From: JAENVT01 sp963805445
Lineage (GTDB): Bacteria; Actinomycetota; Acidimicrobiia; Acidimicrobiales; Ilumatobacteraceae
Length of the DNA stretch: 64,000 nt
Assembly (NCBI GenBank): GCA_963805445.1
Contig: CAWDUI010000047.1
Span: 434,001 to 498,000 of the forward strand
Direction of reading: 5' to 3'
Shown here: piece after piece, positions 40,101 to 51,922 of the stretch
Numbering within the stretch: the stretch's first letter is position 1
Layout of the letters: each line of letters opens with the position of its first letter
Notes under the pieces: generated by a model
The model's input: only the letters and a program-made list of their open reading frames with translations
Databases searched by the model: none
Told to the model about the DNA's origin: nothing
Translations under genes and position numbers: made by a program

Positions 40101-40879
40101 GCCGCGAACAGCCAGGACTCCAGATCCGCGACCTCACCGTCGCATACGGTGGCCTGCTCGCCAACGACCGCGTCACGCTCGACATCGAGCGTGGCGAGGT
40201 CGTCGGGTTGATCGGACCCAACGGCGCAGGAAAGTCGACAATGGTCGACGCCGTGTCGGGCTTCGTGTCGCATCGGGGGAAGGTGGTGCTGGGCGGTCGC
40301 AGCCTCGACGGGCTGGCAGCACATCAACGCAAGCATCTCGGCCTCGCGCGTACGTGGCAGTCGGTCGAATTGTTCGACGACCTCACCGTGCGCGCCAACA
40401 TCACGGTTGCCGACGACACGATGACGGTCGCATCGTTCCTGCGCGACATCGTCCATCCGCGGCGTGCAAGGCGCGATGACCATGTCGACGACGTACTGGC
40501 GGCGGTCGGACTGCGGGAGGCCGCTGATTGCTACCCGAGCGAACTGTCTCTCGGCCAGCGCAAGCGACTCGGCGTCGGGCGCGCTCTGGCAGGGTCACCC
40601 ATCGCGATTCTCCTCGACGAACCCGCGGCCGGGCTGGACGCGACCGAACGGCAGCAGTTCGCCGCGCTGTTGCGCAGTCTTGCCGTTCAAGGGCTTGCGG
40701 TGCTGTTGATCGAGCACGACGTGGACCTGGTGCTCCAGACATGCGACCGCGTTGCGGTGTTGGACTTCGGCGTCGTCATCGCCAGCGGCCTGCCGTCGGA
40801 GATCCGCCGCGATCCACGTGTTGCCGCTGCCTACCTCGGGACCCGCTGGCACGAACCAGCGACGAACGCGCTGCCATGA
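40097..40879 (+). CDS. LivG-type ABC ATPase
   Basis: 260 residues with Walker A GLIGPNGAGKSTMVDAVSGF, signature LSLGQRKRLGVGRAL, Walker B IAILLDEPAAGLD and the switch LLIEHDVDLV. It lacks part of the LivG insertion but keeps the NLTARTWQS-like QxxE region (GLARTWQSVELFDDLTV). ATG at 40097 overlaps the LivHM stop; its own stop overlaps the LivF start. It powers the importer together with LivF. Confidence 0.9.
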   Translation: MSREQPGLQIRDLTVAYGGLLANDRVTLDIERGEVVGLIGPNGAGKSTMVDAVSGFVSHRGKVVLGGRSLDGLAAHQRKHLGLARTWQSVELFDDLTVRANITVADDTMTVASFLRDIVHPRRARRDDHVDDVLAAVGLREAADCYPSELSLGQRKRLGVGRALAGSPIAILLDEPAAGLDATERQQFAALLRSLAVQGLAVLLIEHDVDLVLQTCDRVAVLDFGVVIASGLPSEIRRDPRVAAAYLGTRWHEPATNALP

Positions 40880-41584
40880 CCGCCGGGCTCGAGATCCGTC
40901 GACGCGGGTATCGGCTATGGGCACATCGACGTGCTGCATTCGGTGAACATCATGGTTCCACCCGGCGAGATCGTGTGCCTGCTCGGGCCGAACGGGGCAG
41001 GCAAGACCACGCTGCTTCTCGGATGCGTTGGGCAATTGCCGCTGCGCACCGGACGAGTTCTCGTCGATGGCCGGCACGTTTCGAGCCGGCATCCGAGCAA
41101 GGCTGCACGACTGGGCATCGCATTCGTTCCGGACAACCGAGGGCTGTTCCTGCAACTCACGGTTGCAGAGAACCTTCGCCTCGTTCACCCGTGGCGCAGC
41201 TCGATGAACGACGTCGCTGAGCTCTTCCCAGCGCTCTCACCGCTGATGCACCGACGAGCGGGTCTCTTGTCCGGGGGAGAACAGCAGATGGTCGCGATTG
41301 CCAAGGCCGTGCTGTTCCGTCCGAAGGTGCTGCTGATCGACGAGATGAGCCACGGACTCGCTCCCCTTGTCGCCGAGAAGTTGCTGACGATGGTGAGGGA
41401 ACTCGCCCAGCGACACAACACCGCGGTCCTGCTGGTGGAGCAGACGGTAGAGATGGCACTCGCTGTCTCCGACCGCGCCCTTGTGATGCGCCACGGTCAC
41501 ATCGTGATGGAAGGCACCGCTGCCGAGGTCCACGCGAATCGTGACGTGCTGGAATCGCACTACTTCGGATCGACGGTCGGTTGA
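40876..41584 (+). CDS. LivF-type ABC ATPase (frame slip near 40900)
   Basis: The second ATPase of the importer. The start MTAGLEIR at 40876 is in one frame; one missing base near 40900 moves to DAGIGYGHIDVLHSVNIMVP, the normal LivF beginning. Walker A LLGPNGAGKTTLLLGCVG, signature LLSGGEQQMVAIAKAV, Walker B VLLIDEMSHGLAP and LLVEQTVEMALAV follow. The DE in the Walker B is followed by MSHGL in place of PSxGL, as in other LivF proteins. It ends the operon; its stop overlaps the convergent PPOX gene by 25 bp. Confidence 0.88.
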
Positions 41585-42060
41585 GAATCTTCGCTGGGTG
41601 GCCCTTGATCATCGAGTGAGGGGTCCCCGATCACTTGACGACCGGAGATGTGCTCGGTGCTGATCCGCACCACGATTTGGGTCAATTCGTCGGTGGCCCA
41701 GCGACGGAATTCGGCGGCCTCGTCTACGGGCTGCGCCCAGCCCGTGACGGTGACCGTCCAGCCACTGAGCAGGTCGTCATCGACATCATGAACGCACAGC
41801 GAGACAACGCTGTCGGGTAGGCACCGACCGAGGATCCCGGTTCGCGATGCGCCAACCAAGATGTCCTCGCCTTGCACCATGTACAGCGCCGGGAGAACGA
41901 TCGGCAAGGCACGCTCAGTGATCGCTATCGAGGCCACACGATGCATCGCGAGGCGCTGGAGACAGGCCGGGCGATCCAGGATGACAAAGCCGTGAGCGTC
42001 GCGACCGAGGTTCATGAGACTCGACGATGCTCCGACCGCTTCGGCATCGCTAGTGACCAA
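41560..42060 (-). CDS. PPOX-class FMN-binding protein
   Basis: 166 residues. LQRLAMHRVASIAITERALP, then VLPALYMVQGEDILVGASRT and SLCVHDVDDDLLSGWTVTVT match the split-barrel FMN fold of pyridoxamine-phosphate-oxidase-like proteins (nitroreductase NimA and F420-dependent groups). True PNPOx residues for PLP are not seen, so a general flavin-dependent reductase is likely. The ATG at 42060 or 42015 could start it. Confidence 0.75.
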   Translation of the reverse strand: MVTSDAEAVGASSSLMNLGRDAHGFVILDRPACLQRLAMHRVASIAITERALPIVLPALYMVQGEDILVGASRTGILGRCLPDSVVSLCVHDVDDDLLSGWTVTVTGWAQPVDEAAEFRRWATDELTQIVVRISTEHISGRQVIGDPSLDDQGPPSEDSQPTVDPK

Positions 42061-42139
42061 AGTCCTTGCGATTTGGGAACGATGTCACTCGTCGCTGTGG
42101 CAGGTGCCGCGCCCAAGCTCGACAGAGAGGCGAAGGCCG

Positions 42140-44233
42140 CTACATGCTGTGGCCTGCGTGGCCCGTGGGTTGGCCGGGTTGTTCGGGTCCGACGCGATAC
42201 GGGCGCATCATCTCGTTGTCTTCGTGCTCGACGATGTGGCAGTGCCACACGAATTGGCCGGGGCTATCGAACCTGGCCTTGATGCGGGTGACCTCACCGG
42301 GATATGAGATGACGGTGTCTTTGAATCCACTTTCCCATGGTTCTGGTGGCCGCGGCGTGGAACCCGGGGTCACTTCCACGGTCCCGTTCGTCTCGTCGAA
42401 ACCGATTGGCTGACGATCCACCACTTCGAACAACACTTCGTGGACGTGCATCGGATGGGCGTCGCGCGGTCGTGTTGTAGAACTCCCATATCTCGGTCGC
42501 GCCGATTGCCGGGTTCTCGGTGATCGGCGCCGACCACGCGTGCTTCATCAACGAGGCCGGCCCAACATTCGGATCACCGTCGACGATGCCGAGCAGCGCT
42601 TCAGCAGGAGCATCGTCGAACGACATCGACATCTCCTCGAGCAACGCCAGCGGTCGCCGAACGGTGGCTGCCGGAAGTGGCGTGATCGCTGGAAGGCGCA
42701 AGAACCGAGGCGGCGTCGACGCATCGATGCCGCGGCGGCGCTGGACTCTGAATTGCAGGACTTGACCGGTGTGCCGGGGTCGGACGGGTCGAAGTCCTGC
42801 TCGGGCTGGCCGCCACCGAACGGCTCATCGGGCCCGAGGTTCTTCAACACGTAGTTCCCGACGGGCACCGCGGTGAAGTCGACGATGACGTCGGCGCGTC
42901 GGCAGGACCCAAGAGCAGTCTGTTCTCGTAGCCGGTCGTGAGATCGACCGGAGCAGTCAGGAAGCCTCCCTCGTTGCCGATCTGCCACACCTCGACGCCG
43001 GGGATCTCGCCGAAAGCAAGGTCCAAGAACCGTGCCTGGCAGCCGTTCAACAAACGGAACCGATAGCGACGCTGCTCGACATCGAGATACGGCCACGTGT
43101 TGCCGTTGATCATCATCGTGTTGCCGAAGAACTCGGGGTTCCAGATCGGAGAAAGATCGGTCTCGGGAAGGTACGGGCCCTCGATTCCGTCGAAGAACGA
43201 GCGAGAGTCGGGATAGAACAAGGAGCCGTCCGAGTTGAACGCACGGTCCTGGACGACGATCGGGATCTCATGGAACCGCCGGTTGGGGATGACCTGGTCG
43301 ATCTCCGCCGGCGCCGGGTCCGGGAAGGATCGCCAAGCGCCCGGTGCGTGAATCACGAACCTTGTAATCGCCTTGGTCTCCGCCACGGATCAGGTAGAAC
43401 CCGGCCGGGCCTGCATAGACGTTGATTCGCGTCATGCCCAGCGTGTGGTCGTGGTACCACTTCGTTCCGGCGCGGTCGATGTTCGGGTACTGGAACGTCG
43501 CGAAGCCCGGTCCCCAGTTGACGCGGTAGCTGGTCTCTGCCTTGCCACGGAAGAAGTCGTACCAGGTGCCAACTTTGGCATAGCCGGCCGGGATGTCGAC
43601 GGCGTCGGGCAGGAACCACGCCTCGGTGTAACCGTCACTGTCGTCGGCGACACCGACAGCTCCATGGACGTGGGCGACGGTCGGCACGGGCCCCCGATAC
43701 GGCTCCGGCGTGGTGTCGAATGCGGGCCGCGTATCTCGACCTTCGGTTCCACCAGGTGGGTTGGCCCAATGCAACGTGGGGTCGACCGGAAGCAAGTGAG
43801 GCAGGAAGTGCCCGGCCGAGTCCTTCAACTCGTTGATCCATTTGATTCGGACCGGTCGACCGGAGTTTGCCTCGATGGTCAACGACGGGGCGTTGAAGAT
43901 CCGCGGCGCCAGTGGGCTCAGCGCCTTCGCCGGGCCATACCCCCACACCGTCGTAGCCGGAAGACCAGAGGGAAGGATCTGCTGGCTGAACTGGCGAACG
44001 GCGATCTCGTAGTAGTCCACCACCTTCCCGTGGTCGACGAGCAGCCCGGCACGCGGCATCTGCGGAGGGATCAACAGGGGCGTCTGCCATTTCGGTATGC
44101 CCTCCGGGGCGAGCGCGCCACCGGGAATCGGGGCCGCCCACAGCTGCGTCGTCCGCGCACCGTTGGTCACGAACAACCCAAGGGTGCCCATCGAGGTGAG
44201 CTTCAAGAATGCTCGACGATCGATCATCATCAT
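42140..44233 (-). CDS. Tat-exported multicopper oxidase, CotA/bilirubin-oxidase-like (four frame slips)
   Basis: About 690 residues in pieces. The start carries a twin-arginine signal (DRRAFLKLTSMGTLGLFV). The four copper sites are all readable: HVHGAVG (near 43670), WYHDHTLG (near 43445), MHVHEVLFEV (near 42450) and FVWHCHIVEHEDNEMM (near 42230). The HCHxxEHxxxxM pattern supplies the type-1 Cys, His and Met ligands. Frames change near 43340, 42890, 42740 and 42460. Relatives oxidise phenols, bilirubin or metal ions outside the cell. One ATG (44233 or 44227) starts it, with three Met codons in the first four residues. Confidence 0.85.
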
Positions 44234-44468
44234 CTCCGTCCACTAGTCCCAAACCGCAATCCAGAGATCGGGCCGTCAATTTGCCGCGATCGTTGATGGA
44301 TGCTTTGCCGATTTTTCCAAACCACGACGTCGGCGCGAAAGGGTCGAATGTCCAGGCAATACAGTCACTCGGCCTCTTGCCGATGCGAGCGACGGCAAAG
44401 ACCTGACGCGATCGACCCCTGACAGTTGACCCCAGCCGGCCGCGATCACCTCGCGTCCCCGGATCCGT

Positions 44469-45293
44469 TTACAACGGGCGGAGGTGGTCGTTGGCGAGGT
44501 CGAAGATCAGCTGGGCGATCATTGCCGGATCGGACTTGTGGGCCGTGTGAGCGTGGCCGTCGAGCGTGAGGATCCGGCTCCCCGGGATCGCTGCTGCTGC
44601 CCGTTCGGTCGCGAGGACGACGTCGGGTGGGCTCTCGGTCCCGGTGAGCAGGACTGTGGGCGCGCTGATTGCTGCGAACTGGCCGGGCTCGTAGCTCCAT
44701 GACTGCTCGACGCGGGCCTCGCGAGCGATCGTGTGGGCGTTGGCGATCATGGCCGGCCACGCCTCGCCGCGGTGAACGGCGTCGAGCTCGTCGTGGTTCA
44801 TCTCGAGGATGTCGACGAAGATGATGTCGACCGCGCCCGCCGTGTCGCCAGCGGCGACGGCGGCGTCGATCGCCTGGATCGATCCCTCGGGATAGGTCAA
44901 TCCGAGGCTCGGCTCGTAGAGGATCAACGATGCGACGTGGTCGGTGCGTGCCGCGCCGCCCATCGCGCAGCTCGCCCCGAACGAGTGGCCCCAGAGAGCG
45001 ACGGGACCACCCGAGGTCTCGGCGACGGTGTCGACGACTGCGGCAACGTCGTCGAACTCCGACTCGACATGGTATTCGTCGGCGTCGCCGCTGGCCCCGA
45101 ACCCTCGCCGGTCCATCGCGTACGTCGTCATCGACGTTCGAAGCTCGGCGACGAGCGGGTCGAAGGTCGTGTGGTCCCGGATCGATCCGTGAACCATCAC
45201 GAGCGCCGGCCCGGTACCGCCGACCCAGACCGCGAGATCGGTTCCATCCGGTGAGATCGTCCTCAAGGTTGGGATTTCAGTGTTCATGCTCAT
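44469..45293 (-). CDS. Alpha/beta hydrolase
   Basis: 274 residues with the nucleophile elbow ALWGHSFGASCAMG, the oxyanion HGSIRDHTTF near the N-terminus, an acid in LLTGTESPPDVV, and a final His in LTLDGHAHTAHKSDP. The ATG at 45293 (MSMNTEIPTL) was chosen over the one at 45320 because GAGG lies just before it. The substrate is unknown. It is divergent from the APC permease. Confidence 0.83.
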   Translation of the reverse strand: MSMNTEIPTLRTISPDGTDLAVWVGGTGPALVMVHGSIRDHTTFDPLVAELRTSMTTYAMDRRGFGASGDADEYHVESEFDDVAAVVDTVAETSGGPVALWGHSFGASCAMGGAARTDHVASLILYEPSLGLTYPEGSIQAIDAAVAAGDTAGAVDIIFVDILEMNHDELDAVHRGEAWPAMIANAHTIAREARVEQSWSYEPGQFAAISAPTVLLTGTESPPDVVLATERAAAAIPGSRILTLDGHAHTAHKSDPAMIAQLIFDLANDHLRPL

Positions 45294-45421
45294 CCTCCCT
45301 CGCCAAACACTCTCATGCAATCCACCGCGACCGCCACCGCCACACTCGCGACGACAGCCGTGGCGACAACCGCCCTTCGCCGCCGGCTCGGGTGACTACG
45401 ACGACGATGTCGTGGTGAACA

Positions 45422-46776
45422 ATGGACCGGATGCCGGGATCGAGCGACGCGAACATGGCTCAACCTGAGGCATCCGGAGGTGAGATCGGGTTCTTCGGAG
45501 CGGTGTCGATCGGGGTCGGGGGCATGGTCGGCGGCGGGATCTTCGCCGTCCTCGGACTAGCCATCAGCGTCGGGCGAGGTGGCACATTCATGGCGTTCCT
45601 CGTCGCTGGTCTCGTCGCGTTGGTGACCGCCTACTCCTATGCCCGGCTCGCTGTCGCTTTCCCGTCGAAAGGCGGGACCGTCGAGTTCCTCAATCAGGCG
45701 TTTGGGCCTGGTCGGTTCTCGGGTTCGCTGAACGTGCTGCTGTGGCTGTCGTACGTCATCACGACGTCGCTGTATGCGTTCGCCTTCGGGTCGTACGGAT
45801 CGACGTTTCTGCCCGACACCGCTCGGCGTGTCGGCGTGCACGTCCTGATCAGCGGGGTGATTGTCGGCGTCACCGTCCTCAATGTGTTCAGCGCACGGCT
45901 GATCGCAGCGGCGGAGGACTACGTCGTCGGCGCGAAGGTGTTGATCCTCTGCGTGTTCGTGCTCGCTGCGCTCCTGCGTGCAGACTTCTCCGCGATCGAA
46001 CCCCGCGAGTGGACGAGCCCGGTCTCACTGGTCTCGGGCGGCATGTTGATCTTCGTCGCCTACGAAGGGTTCGAGCTGATCGCCAACTCGGCCGGTGACG
46101 TGCGCTCGCCGAACAAGACGATCCCAAGAGCGCTGTACACATCGGTGATCTTCACGATCGTGCTCTACATGCTCGTCGCCATCGTGACCGTCGGATTGCT
46201 GTCGCTGTCGAAGATCGCTGGTTCGGCCGACTTCGCTCTCGCCGAAGCAGCACGCGTCGTATGGGGCGGTGTCGGATTCAACCTGATCGTGGTCGCAGCA
46301 CTCCTGTCGACAGCCTCGGCGATCAACGCCACGCTCTACGGCACCTCCCGCCTGACGGTCGTGATCGCGGTAGATGGCGAGCTGCCGAGCGCGCTGGAAC
46401 GAAGGTCGCCGGCAAACCGCTGGTCGGTCTGCTGATCACGGCGGTGACATCGCTGTTGATCGCCAACGTGATCCCGCTCGCGGCCATCTCGTCATTGGCA
46501 AGTGCCGGGTTCTTGATCATCTTCTCCTGCACGAATGCGGCCAACGTCCGCATGGCCGATCGAACCAACAGCCGACGATGGCTCTCGTTGGTCGGTGTCG
46601 TCGTGTGCGTCGCCGCACTCGTCGCACTGATCGTGCACATCTCGACGACCAGCCCGATGGACCTCGTCCTACTCGCTGCCCTGCTCGGGATCACGATCGT
46701 CGGCGAAGTGACCTACCAGCAACGAGTTGCGATGCTGAACCGACGCGCTGCTGCTCCCGCAACACCACCTGGCTGA
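45422..46776 (+). CDS. APC-family amino acid permease (frame slip near 46400)
   Basis: About 450 residues with twelve predicted membrane segments. The first helix has GVGGMVGGGIFAVLGLAISV, the APC substrate-site glycine run. FVAYEGFELIANSAGDV is the sixth-helix region with the typical Glu. A slip near 46400 separates it from KVAGKPLVGLLITAVTSLLI and the last four helices. The start may be 45422 or 45455. It is followed after 110 bp by a LuxR regulator on the same strand. Confidence 0.83.
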
Positions 46777-46886
46777 GCCCTGCGCAACCGGTTCTGCGGC
46801 GCCGGCCGCGTGCCCCTCGCCACCGGGTGGCGGGGGTACTAGCCTCTTCCTCAACCTTTCGGGCCGCCGGGGCGGGAGGGGGATGG

Positions 46887-49777
46887 ATGCCCCAAGTACG
46901 AAACGCATTGCTGGGTCGCGATGCCGAGCTGGAGATGCTTCGCGTGGCGCTCGCCGACGCAGTCCGCGGGCGATCGCAATTCGTGTTGATCACCGGCGAG
47001 GCCGGGATCGGCAAGACGCGCCTGCTCGAGGAGCTGGCGCCGGTCGGCGCAGCGCGGCCGAGTGCCTCACGCTCACCGGGCGCGCTGCCGAGTTCGAGGC
47101 CGACATGCCGTTCGGCGTCGTGATCGACGCCGTCGACAGCTACCTGCGGACGCTCGATGAGCGCGACGTGGAACGGCTCTCGACCGATCGGCTCGGCGCG
47201 CTGGCGGCCGTCTTCCCAGCGCTCGCCGGGCTCGGCACGGCGGTCGACGTGCCGGTCAACGCCGGCGAGCGGTTCCGCGTCTACCGACGCCGTCGGCGAG
47301 CTCGATCGAGCGGCTCGCCGCACGGCAACCGGTGGTCATGGTCCTCGACGACCTGCAGTGGGCCGACACGGCTTCGCTCGAGCTCGCCGCCTACCTCGCC
47401 AGGCGACCGCCGGCCGGAGCCGTGATGATCGCCTACGGCGTACGGTCCGGCCCGATCTCCGACGAGCGCTCGGCGCCCGATGGCGAGCATCGAGCTCGCC
47501 GACCACGTCAAACGGATCGTGCTGGAACCGCTCGACCGCGAGACGGTCGGAGCCCTGGTCGGGCTGCAGGGCGACCGCGCCGACCGCCTGTTCGCGCTCA
47601 CGCAGGGCAACCCGTTCTTCGCCCTCCAGCTCGCCCGCGCCGACCTCGAAAGCGGGTTCGACCTCGATGGGGAGACCGTGCCCAGCGTCGTGCAGCGGGC
47701 GATCCGGGTCGAGTTCGACGAGCTCAGCCCGATCGCGCGCGAGGTGGCGGCAGCCGCCGCGCGTCGTCGGCGATCCGTTCGACCTCGACCTGACCGTCGC
47801 CGGGAGCGGGCTCGCCGAGGACGCCGTCCTCGACGGGCTCGATCAGCTCTGCGCGGTCGGTGCCGTGCGCGCCACCAAGACTCCACGCGCGTCTTCGAGT
47901 TTCGGCACCCACTCGTGCGCTCGGCGATCTACCAGGCGACCCCGCCGGGAGCGCGCATCGGACGCCACCGCCGCATCGCCGATGAACTCGTCGCACGCGG
48001 GGCAGAACCGGTCGAGTTGGCACGCCACGTCGAGCACTCGGCCCGCCACGGAGACATGGCGGCGATCAGCGTGCTGGGGCAGGCCGCCGAGGCGGTGACG
48101 GCGCAGGCGCCGGCCAGCGCAACCCGCTGGATCACGACCGCGCTGTCGCTCCTGCCGGCGGCCGAGCACCCGCGCCAACGAATCCGCATGCTCGGCATCC
48201 TCGCCAACACGCATGCCGCTGTCGGCGATCTTCGCAGCGGCCTCCTCGCTCTCCGCCACAGCCTCTCGATCGTGCCGGCCGACGATCATCGCGCCCGCAC
48301 CACCGTGGCGATCGCCTGTTCGGAGGGTGAACGGCTGGTCGGCCAGCCCGACGTGGCGGCGGCCACATTGCGGGCCGCCTACGAACAGCTCGAAGATCGC
48401 AACTCGGCGGAGGCAGTTCGGTTGTGCGTCGCCCGAGCGATCACCGGGTTCTACCGCGGCGCGTACGAGGAGACACAGAAGTGGGCCGACGAGGCCGTGC
48501 GCGTGGCGACTCGACTCGACGACCAGGCCCTGCTCGTCGCCGCCCACGCGGCGAGCCTCGCCGGTGCCGCCTTCACCGGTCGGATCGAGCTGGCGCTCAC
48601 ACTCCAAGCCGACGTCGCCCCGCGGCTCGACGCGCTCGACGACCGCCAACTCGCCCGCCAGCTCGACACTGTCGCACTGCTCGCCACCGCCGAGCTGTAC
48701 CTCGACCTGTACGAGCCAGCCCTCGCCCATGGGATGCGGGCGATGGCCATCGCCCGCCGTACCGGCCAAGGTCACCTGGTGCCGATCTTCATCCCGATCA
48801 CCGGGTCGTCGGCGTGGGTGACCGGCGACATCGCCCTGTCGCTCGAGATCTTCGACGACGCAATCGAAGCGTGCCGACTCGTCGACAACCCGGCAGTGCT
48901 GGCTTGGCACCTCTACAACCGGGCGCTCGCCACCCTGGTGGTCGGCGACATCGACCTGGCACTGCGCTTCAGCGAAGAGAGCTGGAAGATCGCCGAGTCG
49001 TTCGAAGACGGACTGATCTCGGGGTTCTCGGCCGCGGTGCATGCAAGCGCGCTGCGCAGCTCCGGGCAACCGGCTGCGGCGCGGCAGCTCATCTTGGAAC
49101 GCTCCGGCGGGCCGGAGGTGGCGCTGATCGGTGGCGGTTGGCGGGGCATCTGGCTGGAGGACCTGGTGCGCTGCGACCTCGATCTCGGCGACATCGCCTC
49201 GGCACTCGAGGGCGCTGCCCGCGCCCGGGCACACGCCGAGGCGATCCCCCTCCACATCGCCCGACTGACCGCCGATCGGAGCGAGTCGTTGACCGCGATC
49301 GCAACCGGACGCCCCACGGACGCCGTGGCGCTGGCGCGATCGGCGCTCGAACACGCCGAGGCGATGCGGTCACCGGTGATGATCGCCTGGACCCACGAGC
49401 TGCTCGCTGAGGCACTCCTGGCCGACGGCAAGGCCGACGACGCGGCCAACTCGCTGGAGATCGCGTCCGAGACGTATGACTCGTACGGCGCCGTGCGCTA
49501 CCGCGATCGCGTCGACGCTGAACTGCGGCGGCTCGGCCGCACCGTGTACCGGCGCACGCGCTCGGGCGGGCGCAACGGCGGCGGGTTGACAGCGCTCACC
49601 GGTCGCGAGCTCGAGGTGGCGACGCTGATCCAGTCCCACGCCAGCAATCGCGAGATCGCCAACGAGCTGTTCCTCAGCCTGAAGACAGTGGAGACTCACA
49701 TCCGCAACATCTTCAACAAGCTCGGGGTCTCTTCGCGGGCTGAGATCGCCCGCACGCTCGCCGGTGCGAGCTCCTGA
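46887..49777 (+). CDS. Second large LuxR-family ATP-dependent regulator (about four frame slips)
   Basis: About 960 residues. The AAA domain begins MPQVRNALLGRDAELEML with Walker A LITGEAGIGKTRLLEEL and Walker B VVMVLDDLQWADTASLELAA. TPR-like helices fill the middle. The C-terminal HTH is LTGRELEVATLIQSHASNRE then TVETHIRNIFNKLGVSSRAE. The ATG at 46887 follows a G-rich ribosome site and was chosen for the family-like N-terminus. Slips lie near 47060, 47290, 47480 and 47760-47880. It follows the amino acid permease and may sense or control that transport. Confidence 0.85.
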
Positions 49778-49832
49778 CCCTTCCTCGTCACCACCTGTCG
49801 GACCCGGGTCTGGACCCAGAGAGCGTCGGTCC

Positions 49833-51852
49833 ATGAACGATACTGAGGGTTCGATGTCTACCTCGGTCACGCGCACTCCCCCGGGACAGATCGGCCGGTT
49901 GCCGTATCTTCCTGGCCTCGACGGACTGCGGGCGGTCGCCGTGGTCGCGGTGATGATCTATCACGCCAATCACGAATGGCTGTCGGGGGGCTTCCTCGGT
50001 GTCGAGGTGTTCTTCGTCATCAGCGGTTACCTCATCACGCTGCTGTTGATCGGCGAGTTCGAACGCAATGGGCGGATCAACCTTCGGCGCTTCTGGCTGC
50101 ATCGCTTCCGCCGATTGCTGCCGGCATTGTTCGTGATGCTCGCCGGCCTCGCGGTGTTCATGACGGCGTTTCGCCGAACGCCAATGGGTCGCACGCGTGG
50201 CGACTTCGCGGGCGGCATCCTCTACGTCAGCAACTGGTACCAGATCATCGTCGGTCAGGGTTACACCGCCAACGAGGCGTTCGTGCCCCTGCGGCACCTG
50301 TGGTCGCTGGCAGTCGAGGAGCAGTTCTATCTGCTGTGGCCGCTCGTGATGGTGGCGATCCTCGTTCGTCGCGGTGGGCGAGACCTGCCCCGAGTCGCGC
50401 TGTGGCTGGCCGGCGCCAGCCTGATCGTTGCGGCGGCGATGGCGCTGCTGTTCCACAACGGTGACGTCGCCGCAACGTGCACCGTGGACCAACGCGAGGG
50501 TTACTGGTCGTTGTTCGGTCGGTGCATCAGCATCAACGAGACGCTCTACCTGGGCACGTTCAGTCGAGCCGGAGGACTGCTGCTCGGGTCGGCGTTCGCG
50601 ATCGTATGGCGACCGCGAGACCTGGCGCGCGGGCCGATGCACGACAAGGCGCTCCTCCTCGATGGGGTCGGCGTGTTCGGCCTGTTGCTGATGGGATGGT
50701 TGACCTGGACGATCTGGCTGTCGGAGGGCGGACGACGGTTCGGCATTCGGTTCGATCCGGCACTGTTCCAGGGTGGCTTCCTGCTGACCGGCATCGCCAC
50801 CGTGTTGGTCATCGCCGGCGTCACCCACGAACGCAGCAGGTTGGGTCGCGTGCTCGGAATCCCGGTGCTGAACTGGGTCGGCACTCGCAGCTACGGGTTG
50901 TACCTCTATCACTGGCCGATCTATCAGATCATGCGCCGCGAGGCGGGCAAGGCACTCACGCCGGCACAGTTCGTCATCGCCATCATCCTCACCGTGCCGA
51001 TCACCGAGGCGAGCTACCGATTCATCGAACTGCCGATCCGCAAAGGCCGCATCGCCGAGAGCATCCGCAATCGTCGCCAACCGCGACCTGCCGAGGTATA
51101 TCGCCGGCGGCGGCGCCTCGTCGGCGTGCTGCTGATCTCACTCGGCTTGGTCGGGTTCGCCGGTGTCAGCATCGCGCTTGCACCGAACAAGTGCGTCGGC
51201 CAGGTCGAGTGTGATCTCGCCGCTGCGTCGGCGGCCACAGACCCGGTCGCACCAACCGACACCACGCTGCCCGAGGCGACGACCGGATCGGAGATCGGCG
51301 ACACGGTGGCGCCACAGAGCACGGCGTCGACCACGTCCTCGTCGTCGACCACCAGCACGACGCTTCCCCTCGATCAGCGCCCGCCGATCGCGATCGGCGA
51401 GTCGGTCATGCTCGGGGCCAAGTCACAGTTGGAGGCCAAGGGATTCGTCGTCGATGCGGCCGAGAGCAGGCAGGGCAAGCAGGTCGTGACGTTGCTCACC
51501 CAACTACGCGCCGCCGGGCGACTGGGCAACACCGTGGTGATCCACATCGGTACCAACGGCGAGGTCTCCGACGACACGTTCGCCGCGATCATGGCCAACC
51601 TGCCGCCCGACGAGGTCAAATCCGTGTGGTTCCTGACCGTGCGCGCCGACCGCGACTGGATCGACGGCAACAACGCCCGGATCCTCGGGTTGCCCGGCAA
51701 GTACCCCAACGTGCAGATCGGCTACTGGGCCGACTTCGTTCCGAAGCTCTCCGGGATGGTCGAGCGATGGCATTCACCTCGTCTCCGCCGAGGCGAAGCA
51801 GACCTACGCCGACCTCATCGCCTCGTGGGCCGCCCAGCCGGCGCCTGGCTGA
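49833..51852 (+). CDS. Acyltransferase-3 with SGNH-like domain (OafA type), slip near 51763
   Basis: About 670 residues. The N-terminal integral membrane acyltransferase-3 domain has YLPGLDGLRAVAVVAVMIYH (catalytic His), GGFLGVEVFFVISGYLITL and RHLWSLAVEEQFYLLWPL. A Ser/Thr-rich linker near 51330 leads to an outer SGNH-like domain: IAIGESVMLGAKSQLEAKG (Glu where GDS is usual), IHIGTNG, and after a slip DGIHLVSAEAKQTYADL with the catalytic Asp-His. Such proteins O-acetylate cell-surface glycans. It may start at 49854, which has an AGGG before it. It follows the LuxR gene by 56 bp. Confidence 0.87.
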
Positions 51853-51922
51853 GGTGTCGGGGCCCGAACGCTGGTTCCGACTTCCGAGGCAAGCAACCTT
51901 CGCTTGTACCCTTGCTGACTTG

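Noticed and set aside
47843..49354. Long minus-strand open frame opposite the second LuxR gene (likewise 2580-3692 and 38664-40025)
   Set aside because: These come from high GC at third codon positions on the true strand. They show no family-like sequence and low-complexity Arg/Asp/Gly/Val content.
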